In this document: positions 55,401 to 64,000 of the stretch, piece by piece
How the letters are laid out: each line of letters starts with the position of its first letter
How positions within the stretch are numbered: the first letter of the stretch is position 1
Origin: Heliocybe sulcata
Taxonomy: Eukaryota > Basidiomycota > Agaricomycetes > Gloeophyllales > Gloeophyllaceae
DNA: 64,000 nucleotides
Assembly (NCBI GenBank): GCA_004369045.1
Contig: ML213503.1
Location: 1,521,121 to 1,585,120, forward strand
Direction: 5' to 3'
The notes under the pieces: model-generated
The model's input: the letters and a program-made list of their open reading frames with translations, nothing else
What the model was told of the DNA's origin: nothing
The model's database searches: none
Translations under genes and position numbers: made by a program

Positions 55401-57501
55401 TCGAACGCATCTCATGAATTATAATTGCAGGAAAACTGGAGCTTGTGAAAGATATCATCGTCAACCTGGCACGGTTTCTGAGACAGGGGGGCGAGGATAT
55501 TCGACCTAACTTCCACAACTACAAGGGTCTGCCGCTTGAAGCATTTCTACATGAAGATCATTCTGAACATGTAGTAAATATCATTCTTGAGTCCGGACCC
55601 AGAGTTGATCAGTCGTTGTGCGGCAGGTGGATGCCGAGAAGAAAACACAGTATTCGTCGCTCTTCGAAATGCCTGATACAACACCGGAGTAAGACAGTTC
55701 AGTCTCCATGACGGTTCATCTAACGAGCTTATCAGGCCTCAGGAGTCTGATTTCAACCGAAATTTGGTTGAGAATTTGGTTGAAGACCTGCGGACTTACC
55801 CACCACCGCATTTCACTCCCAATGAGCAAGCTCACCTGGCAGTGATGATACAGACGACACTGGAGGTGCGCTAGAATGCCTCCAATCTAGCGAGGGCTGA
55901 ATGAACTCCCACAGGTAGAAGAGCAGCGGCGCGCCTTGGACGGCAATGCGTTACGTTATCTCGCAATGATGCGCTCATTTCATATCTTAAATCGCCTCGC
56001 GTCCGAGCCTAACAGCCCTCAAGCTGCTGGCGCTGTTCCAAGGAAATCTGGGTCTCGACAGCGCCTTCGCTACCGCGACATGATCTGGGCATTCCATAGT
56101 GAAAGTCAAGATCTCATGCTCTCTGCCTCCATGAATGCATGCCACGGGAAGATGACATGGAAAGAAGCGCGTGCCATGGGTGTCTTCATCTGGCTCACAT
56201 CCACGGAGACCATGGTGACTTCAGCTCCCAACTGTCTTGCTCAGTATATGCTAAAAGGACCTCTTAGAGATCCCATATGGAAGTCATCGCACGAAACCAG
56301 TACCTTGCCGGAGACAATCGCGACCCTACCGCCTGTTCTTTGTTTTACTTCGCGCTTGGGAAGGTGAAACTCGTGCATGGATTGTGGCGCACGGCTGCGT
56401 GGCATCCCGAGCAAGGACTCATGCTCAAGTTTTTATCCAACGACTTCAACCAGCCTAGGTGGCGGACCGCTGCGCTGAAGAATGGCTACGCTCTTTTAGC
56501 GAAGCAACGATTCCGTAAGCGTCCTTCTAATTGTCACGCCCTCTAACCGACTGTTCGTCACCAGAATACGCGGCTGCCTTCTTTCTATTGGGTGGCAGTC
56601 TAAAGGATGCTGTTAATGTGTGCATAAAACAATTATCGGATTTCCAACTTGCCGTAGCTCTGGCCCGCGTAGTCGAGCAGGGTGATAATGGGGCTGTGCT
56701 TCGTGGTATCCTCGAGAACACCGTAGTTCCTTTGGCTTTTAAAGATGGGAATCGGTGGTTAGGCAGCTGGGCATTTTGGCTATTGCATCGGCGAGACCTT
56801 GCCGTGCGGATTCTGATTGTGCGTGGTTATTCTTCGCATGCCCTTCGCTGTCACCGACTATTGCGAGTAGGCACCGTTGGCAGATCTTGCGGTCCATCTC
56901 AATCAATTAGTGACGGAAATCGGGGACCCTCATTATGACGATCCAAGCCTCGCGCTTCTGTTTTCGCAATTGAAACTGAAGACACTGCAGACGGCCAAGG
57001 GGACAAGTGAAATCTCAGGGCAGACGGAGTTCAACTTTGTCTTGCAGATTGCTCGGGTGTTTTGCAGATTAGGCAAGCATTGTCTCGCAGAGCTCATCCG
57101 TTTGTACAGAGGCGGTTAACCTCGTCGCAGGTTGCCACGTCCTCGCGCTGAATCTCGTCCGCACATGGTCCTTCGCACGGCCTTCGACTGCGGTTCATGA
57201 GGATCTGCCTGGTGAACGGGCACTTCCACCCAGCCCGACTACTTCGCGTCGCTCTTTCTTCCCCTTGGAACCTGCATTACGGAGGACCTCCTCAATTATG
57301 ATCGACATGGATATCTCATCCGGCGCACCAACCCGCTCAGCCTCCCCAGAACGCAGGAATGGCAATGCAATACCAGAGAAGGAAGAGATTACAGAAGAAC
57401 CGGATCTCTTAGCTCGTAAGGCTGGCCTAGGGAACCTTATGAAATCGGCTAAGAAAGACGTCAAAGTGCCGGAGTTCGACATGAATGCATTCGGCTTCTA
57501 G
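52488..57501 (+). CDS. RAV1: RAVE complex subunit Rav1 (DmX-like), V-ATPase assembly
   Basis: Scaffold that reassembles the V1 and V0 sectors of the vacuolar ATPase. Three in-frame ATGs start MMMNLLQAYTGCPETG, matching the family's MNLHQVLTG-like N-terminus. WD40 repeats follow (YPLGDSVILLDARTLRLVRA, LIAAMGSRIAAWSMSG-like sequence across an intron, VTALDCKSG). The Rav1 C-terminal domain includes RYRDMIWAFHSESQDLM, MTWKEARAMGVFIWLTSTET, NQYLAGDNRDPTACSLFYFA, WRTAALKNGYALLAKQRF and AAAFFLLGGSLKDAVNVCIK. The end is KDVKVPEFDMNAFGF. About fifteen introns, mostly 50 nt. Stop at 57499-57501, about 1,330 residues. No frame break found. Confidence 0.92.
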
Positions 57502-57712
57502 CATCAGCACCTTGTACTTAGGATAGACCACGGTGGCCATTCACATGAAGCAGTAATCGTAATCCGCCCGGCGATTCTGTTTCGATTATTCGATGTTGTT
57601 GTAATACAAAGTTTGTGTCGGTGATAACTGCTAAATCCAAGACATTGCACACTGGAACCTGAATGATTAGGAGGAAGGAAAACGCAAGGAAATGGTCGTA
57701 AAATCCGTCAAT

Positions 57713-59371
57713 CTACTCCTGGACACCCTCGATCTCCCGCTTCTTCAAGACGAGATCGGTGCCAATGATCCTCTTCCAGACATCCTGCACGTCCTCCACG
57801 ACCGTCTCAAAGTGCGACGTCGCGTCGTAAGATTTCGTGATGAAGACATTGTCCGACTTGCCATCTGCCGTCGGGGTGTAGAGAGGGGTAACCGAGACGA
57901 ACCTGGCAATAGTGATTAGGACTGGGGGGAAAGTGGCAAGTGGACAAGCACTCACTTGTCGTAGACAGGACCAAGCAGTTGAAGAGCAGGAACAATCTCC
58001 TTCTCGGGCACACCGGTCTCAACAATGGTGCTGACAATGGCGACGTAAACGTCCTTGGCGCAGACATTGTGGGTAGAAGAAACCATGGCGATGTAAATAT
58101 CTGACCCGAGATGTCAGAGGGCTTCTCTCAACAAGGCAAAGGTGACATACCATTCTTACGGCCAACTTGGTTCTGAGGAATGACGATCTGGCAGCTGTCT
58201 GAATCGTCCGTGCCGGGGATAGGGTGCTTCAGAAGGCAGATCGCTCGAATGACCTTGCCCTCCTCAACAACCCGCACTTTCCCGCCATCATTCTTTCCAG
58301 CGCCGAAGTAGCTTGGGTCGCCGACGACTTGCTTGGCCTTCACCGTCTCGCTGCCACTACGGACACCGACGAACTTCCCGTCCGCATCGGTGACAATCTC
58401 GTCAATGGGCTTGTCGAGCATATAGGTACCACCGTAGATGGCCGAGAGACGTGCGAAGGCCTGAGGGAGCTCGCCGAGACCGTACAGAGGGTAGATGTAC
58501 GGTGACTTGCCGTAACGAGCCATCGAGGAGGAGTACAGAATGATCCGCTCGTAGGTTGGTCGAGCAGGCTTGGTGATGTACCTACGTGACTATAAGTAAT
58601 CCGAGCTTGGGTCAGGGGAGAGGCGACTCACTCGTCGTTAAGGTACAGAGCCATGGCGTGGCCAATGAAGTCCTGCGTACCCTGCTCAAGACCAAACTTC
58701 TCGTAGACAGTCTTCATAGTGTCCTTGTCGAGATCGATGCCTGCAAGTGTATAAGCATATCATTCCGCACCCAAGAGTGAGACGGAGAGACTCACCCTGA
58801 TGCGTAGCGGGGTCCTCATCTTTCCATCCCTGTAAGAATTCAAAGAACTTCTTCGCCCTCCGCTTCTCAAAGAGACCCATCAAAGGGCTCTTAACAGCCT
58901 CCATCTCGTTGCTGGGCACCTTGGAGATCTTGCCATCGCGGTACACGAAGCTACCGGCGATCTGCTTGAACTCGAGGTATCTCGTAACCTCCGTGTGCAC
59001 GAGGATCTTGGTGAGTTCACCAGAAGCAATGATGAACTTGGGGACAAGATCGATAGCGTAGTCGCGGTCCCGGCCCAGCTCAGCTGGGACAGCCTGGTCT
59101 GGCCTGAACTTGCTGTACAGCTGCACACTATATCAGCCTAGTTACGAACGAGCCAACTATCGACAGTACATACCTGAGTCAAGTTCAGACTGGCGCTGTC
59201 ACCCCCATAGTAGTCATTCCTGTCCATATGCAGGACCTTCTTCCCTTCGACCGACAAGAGACCCGACAGGACACACTCGGTCAAGCCAGTGCCCAAGACG
59301 ATGACCTGCCGAGCTCGTTAATAATATGAGCAGGAAAGTAGCTATGCACATACATCGTACTCTTCATCCAT
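57713..59371 (-). CDS. GDI1: Rab GDP-dissociation inhibitor
   Basis: Extracts prenylated Rab GTPases from membranes and recycles them. MDEEYD joins [18 protein letters not shown] and [20 protein letters not shown] (Rab-binding platform). Then [60 protein letters not shown] and [15 protein letters not shown]. The C-terminal exons carry [20 protein letters not shown] and [20 protein letters not shown]. Sequence order and content match GDI throughout, about 450 residues. Start 59371, stop 57713. It converges on RAV1 with 211 bp between stops. Confidence 0.96.
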
Positions 59372-59724
59372 GGTGAATCAGGTTCTATGGGGCAGAGGGA
59401 GATGCTGATGGTCTGGAAACGGATACTCGCCTTGCTACGCGCGCTCCAGTTATGTACCCAATCGATGTTCCGCCACGTGTGACCCTGGACCCTCCCGCTT
59501 CTGATCGCACAGATGAAACCAAGCAGCAGTGTATAGACTCTGGAGCACTAAGTACAACGACATGATTATAGCAATAGAGCAGGGCGTAGCATCACAGCAT
59601 CACAGCATAACAAGATCACAAGAAATGAGAGGAGAAATGTCACCATACGTACACTCGACCTGAAACATGTACGGCAAACAAGCTCGCCTGAAGCTAGCAG
59701 ACACGGATAGATACAGCAGAGGAT
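59372..59724. other. Spacer between the RAP1-like 3' end and GDI1 5' end
   Basis: GDI1 promoter plus the 3' flank of the next minus-strand gene. No gene seen. Confidence 0.5.
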
Positions 59725-61811
59725 TCACGCATCTCGTGCATCTCCGTCATCTTTAGCGCGCTTACTATCCGTGTGCTGATCATCAACGTCTTCTCTATCC
59801 GATGTTTTTCGTTTGACAGCAGACGTAGGAGATTGGCGCTTCTTGTGGTATCCATGATACTTGCGCACGCAGCGTAACACGTCTGCAGAGTATGTATGTC
59901 AGTCCAATCTATAACCAGGAATCGAACAAACATACCTCGTTCGGATCTTCGGAAATACTCCGCCCACGAAGCAATACTGCGACCAGGATACTGGACCAAC
60001 GTCAAGGTAAGTCTCACACACAGAATAGGCGATCCGATCGAGACTTACGCGCTCTACAAACGGTCCGAACTTCTCTTGTCGCGTCATGTCCGACCAGCCA
60101 TCGCCGCGTGAAGCAATGTATCGCGCCAGGACACGTCGATCAGCGTCTGTGTATGATTCGCCGGGAGCTCCCATCTCTTTCTCGTCATCGTCCGTGGGCA
60201 CATCCAAGTCATTGTCGTTATCATCATCATCACGGACTGATTTATCTGCTTCATACTCCGAGGGTGACCCGACTATTTCGTCGTCGTCCTCGCCGTCTGC
60301 GTCCTCATCCCCAGACTCCTCTTCGCTACTTGACAAGTCAGCTTGGACAGTGGCCAGTATTTTGTCTGCGACTGGGTTGTCATGCCAGTGTGCTCTCCAA
60401 GACTGAGCACTGTGATGAGGGGCCTAGGAAGCGGTCAAATATCCGCACGACATGATGGACGAGTACACATGCTTACTCTCTCGGCTATCCTCTGCAGGAT
60501 CTCGTTCTTGGTAGCGCGAGGGTTTTGCTTCACCTCCCATGCAACCTTCAACGGGAAGTAGGCTTTGTCTTCTGCGGTATAGCGATTACCCTTTCCACCA
60601 GGAGCTGGGACTATATTTCTGGGAGGAGAAGGGGACCGAGAAGGGGGCTCTGGAACTTTGATGTCTGCATAGTTCGGGAAAAGATTCGGCAGGTTTGCGG
60701 AGCTAGCAACATAGCGGGTCGAAGTGTACGAGTAAGACCTATTCTCCACTGTAGATACGCTCGACGAAGACGCAGTAGACGCAGGCTTCTTAGCTCTGCT
60801 CCGTCGAGGCTGGGACGAAGATCCTCGGGACGCCATTGAGGCTTCGTGACGGGCGCTCGACTTAGGGGAAGATGGCCTAGGGCTAAAGGTCGGCTTTTTG
60901 ACTGATTTTACGGGCGGCTTTACATCGCTCTGCGATGAGGACGGCCTGAGGGGAGCCGTCCTAAGAGGGGCAATTGGTGGAGTCGGGAAAGGCTGACGAA
61001 GTTGTGGGGATGGGAGAGAGCCATTTCTGGCAGGAGCTGGAGGATGAGGTAGAATGAGCGGTGGGTTAGAATGTTGCGAATGATGCGAATGGTGTCTAGA
61101 AGGGACATGCGGTACAGGGGGGCTCGAGTGCCGGCGTATGAGCTCATCAATCCTATGTTTGTGATCAAGGTAGTAGTCTTTCCAGAGATTGGAGGCGTGG
61201 TTATTCACCTAAACAAACGCATTTTTAGTGAGACTAGCGAATCCCGCAACACGGATACGAACGCCATGAAGACTATCCAGAGCCTGCCTGTACGTCTGCT
61301 GCCTGCTTGGGCTATCCAGCAAGGCTCGGATGAGTATCTTCTCGTCATCCGGGGAAGATCCCACCGGAACCATCATTCTCATCGCGTCGGTCAAGATATT
61401 ATTAACTGGGAGAAGGGAAGCGAGGTTCATAGCAGGAGGTGCCTGAGATTGACCCAACCATGGATTAACATTTATCCCTTGTGCACCGTTCATGTGTGGT
61501 CCTCCGTTAGGGTGAATATGTGCTTGATGCTGTTGCCCGGGCTGGTGAGACTGTTGCAACGGAGGAGTGAACTGCTGCATGGACATAGGAGACTGTGAGC
61601 GTTGCGGAGGCCAATTAGGATTCGGAGGGCCGCCGTTTTGCATCTGACCAGGGGGAAAAGGGTTCATCATGGGCGGGAAACCGTTCTGTTGCGGCTGCGC
61701 GAAGATGTTCCCCGCCTGCAACGCCGCGAGAGGGTTGAAGTTGAGACCGGCATCATTTTGGGCAGGCTGGTGGAAGTTGACGCCCATATGGCCGTCGCCG
61801 CCGGGATTCAT
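59725..61811 (-). CDS. Rap1-like protein with two Myb/SANT-type domains
   Basis: Probable DNA-binding nuclear protein. The N-terminus is Gln/Pro/Asn-rich (MNPGGDGHMGVNFHQPAQND) with MNLASLLPVNNILTDAMRMM, then NHASNLWKDYYLDHKHRIDE and a long Ser/Pro/Arg-rich linker. Domain 1: YTAEDKAYFPLKVAWEVKQN, EILQRIAERAPHHSAQSWRA, where HHSAQSWRAHW resembles the HTxxSWRxRY helix of Rap1 Myb domains. An acidic stretch (SSSEEESGDEDADGEDDD) follows. Domain 2: YTDADRRVLARYIASRGDGW and VERYPGRSIASWAEYFRRSE. The basic tail ends KRAKDDGDARDA. Telomere or shelterin function is inferred from the Myb type only. Start 61811, stop 59725, about 600 residues. Confidence 0.7.
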
Positions 61812-62025
61812 GACGAGGACGCAGGTCGCGACAGCCAGACGCGTACCAGAGCGAGGGAACGAAATAACGACGCGTGCTTGTGACCGGGGTGTGATCGCTC
61901 AAGTCGGCACGGAGCCCCCCACACCGGACCCAAATAGGGAAGGATCCCGGACGAAGCTCTCCTATTTATGCGGGGGTGGCTGCACCTCGAATCCGGCCTT
62001 CCGTTCGCTCTCCCGTGTCTGCGCC
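61812..62025. promoter_or_regulatory. Shared divergent promoter of RAP1-like and MMSDH genes
   Basis: 214 bp between opposite-strand start codons. No specific site was identified. Confidence 0.45.
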
Positions 62026-64000
62026 ATGTCGGTCTCGAGACTGTCGCGCTGGGGAGTCAAGCAGACGCGTCAGTATGGTACTGCAGTATCTGGCACTCCA
62101 AAACAGCCGCTGAGCGGACTCAATGCGTCCGTACGAGCCAAGGCTGAGCAACTTTCCTCCCAGTGGAAGGGTACCAGTGCATCCGGTGACAATACGAAGA
62201 ACTACATAGGAGGGGAGTTTGTCGAGAGCAAGGCATCCGATTGGATTGATGTGGTTGACCCAGTGCGTACTGAATGAGCACGTCAATTGCTGTCGTGATA
62301 ATAGCTGCTACAGGCTAGCCAAACTGTCCTCACCCGGGTACCCGAAACTACGAGCTCGGAGTTTAACCAAGCCGTGAATGCCGCAGAAGAGGCGTTTAAG
62401 ACATGGAGGAGGACCAGCGTATTGACAAGACAGCGCTTCGCGATGGAGTATGCGAAAGCCAGTAATAATCACAAAAGAGCCTGGCTAAGCATAGTTCTTC
62501 CCACAATAGGCTTCAGCATCAGATACGTCAACACGGCGATTCTCTGGCTACAAGCATAGTGCTGGAGCAAGGCAAGACATTTCAAGGTCGGACGATCAGG
62601 CCCCTCTGTCCATCAATATTCAATTTAAGGACTGTCCAGATGCTCACGGTGATGTTCTTCGGGGTCTCCAGGTAGTCGAGACCGCATGCGGTATCCCGTC
62701 TATGCTCCTCGGAGATAAGATTGAGGGTATGTGGTTGCTCGTGATACATCTAGCATATGAGCTGCGATTGATCCTGTGCGTTCAGTAAGCAAAGATATGG
62801 ACACGGAAACAAGAAGACTGCCACTTGGCGTCTGTGCAAGGTTGGCTAAGGATGCCTCACCGTTAAACAGTAGCTCATGATATCCATTAGTGTCGCGCCT
62901 TTCAACTTTCCTGCGTATGTACCTGCATGGTCCTAGTAGTCCTACGCATACTGACTGACCTTCTTCTTCTTCTGAAGAATGATCCCACTATGGACCATCC
63001 CTATGGCATTGACAACTGGGAACACGCTAGTCCTCAAGCCATCAGAACGTGATCCTGGCGCAGCTATGATAATTGCCGAGCTCTGCGAACGTGCGGGTAT
63101 GCACAACCTACTTTGCAAGTTGCATGTGGCCCCATTCACTTTGTGAGAGCAGGTTTGCCACCGGGTGTCTTGAACGTCGTACATGGCACTATACCGACCG
63201 TCAACGCGATTTGCGATCATCCGACAATCAAGGCCATCAGTTTCGTAGGCGGTGATCGTGCCGGGCATCACATATATGAGAGGTGATATTGACCAGCCAA
63301 AGCTTCGCAAGTTTGTTCGGCTCAATAACTTACAGAGGCACGAAGAATGGCAAACGCGTCCAGGTAAGTGAATGAAACAGTGTTGTCTGGGTACTCGAGC
63401 AGTAAGATCACGAACATTTTTGTAGGCTAATCTTGGCGCTAAGAACCATGCCGTCGTGATGCCTGATGGTAATATCATCCGCTCATACTTGAGCCAATCA
63501 GTTTAACCTGTTTATTTCCAGGCAACAAGAACCTAGCTCTCAACTCCATCCTCGGTGCAGCATTCGGAGGTAAATCGCGCCCCGGAAAGTGGGAACCGCA
63601 AATGAGCTAATACACCCCATTTAGCGGCTGGTCAGAGGTGTATGGCCATATCTGTGGCAGTCCTCGTCGGAACCGCCCAGTCATGGTTGCCCGAGTTGAT
63701 TGAGCGGGCCAGAAAGCTGAACGTCAACGGCGGCTTCGAGAAAGGTGTTGATTTGTACGTCAGCTCTTCACATGCAATAAATGGTGCAGTGTTCTAACGT
63801 CCGACTAGCGGGCCTGTCATTTCTCCTGCAGCTAAGAAGCGCATCGAGAGCCTCATCGCTTCTGCGGACGAAGAAGGCGGAAAGATTCACCTTGACGGCC
63901 GTGGGTACCAGGTTTCGGGATATCCAGATGGGAACTGGGTAGGCCCCACTATAATTGAAGCCGTGACCACCATGAGATGTTACAGGTATACTGATCTCGA
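62026..64000 (+). CDS. Methylmalonate-semialdehyde dehydrogenase, mitochondrial, cut by window edge
   Basis: CoA-acylating aldehyde dehydrogenase of valine and pyrimidine breakdown (ALDH6A1 type). It has a mitochondrial presequence [18 protein letters not shown], then [20 protein letters not shown] and [20 protein letters not shown]. The segment [19 protein letters not shown] and [18 protein letters not shown] with [20 protein letters not shown] are characteristic of this subfamily. Then [33 protein letters not shown], and the catalytic Cys in [20 protein letters not shown]. The gene is broken into many short exons by 45-60 nt introns. The last visible intron opens near 63986, so the C-terminus lies outside the window. 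Confidence 0.92.

Overview
The window is nuclear DNA of a filamentous basidiomycete, most likely an Agaricomycete close to the Polyporales. The evidence is dense genes on both strands, many introns of about 45-65 nt with GT-AG ends, fungal gene content (KRE6/SKN1 glucan synthesis, ARG2, CRC1, FAS1-domain surface protein, siroheme methyltransferase) and an AA3-type GMC oxidoreductase of the kind wood-decay fungi carry. No tRNA, rRNA, CRISPR array or bacterial-type operon was seen. All coding calls are spliced models worked out by eye from reading frames and splice consensus, so start codons and small exons carry uncertainty.

Left 11 kb, sparse and accessory-like. A GMC oxidoreductase runs off the left edge. 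It is followed by a decayed copy and then an apparently intact copy of a single-domain cupin gene. Next comes a divergent pair, a cytochrome P450 and a UbiA-type membrane prenyltransferase. Long gaps without recognisable genes separate these, and the region looks like a small secondary-metabolism or oxidative neighbourhood without a visible backbone synthase.

11-33 kb, compact housekeeping block. It holds ribosomal protein eL28, a TRF4/5 non-canonical poly(A) polymerase, uS4 (RPS9) and eL21 (head to head), and a Tra2-like RRM splicing factor. These are followed by cytochrome c oxidase subunit 6, a MET1-type siroheme methyltransferase, SRP14, a DUF726/TMCO4 membrane hydrolase, a hypothetical proline-rich protein, an RWDD2-like protein and a SNAPC1-like snRNA transcription factor.

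34-64 kb. It holds a KRE6/SKN1 GH16 protein, a UBE2O-type giant E2, a roughly 1.9 kb gene-free gap, N-acetylglutamate synthase, and an uncharacterised basidiomycete multi-exon gene. Then come the mitochondrial carnitine/acylcarnitine carrier, a four-domain fasciclin membrane protein, RAV1 (V-ATPase assembly), Rab GDI, a Rap1-like double-Myb protein and the start of methylmalonate-semialdehyde dehydrogenase, which runs off the right edge.

Most neighbours are functionally unrelated. The clearest shared logic is in head-to-head pairs separated by 210-240 bp (RPS9/RPL21, MET1/SRP14, RAP1-like/MMSDH) that may share promoters, and in the oxidase-cupin-P450-prenyltransferase group on the left. Unusual gene-structure points are two GC-AG introns, a first exon consisting only of an ATG, and long introns in the eL28 and Tra2-like genes.
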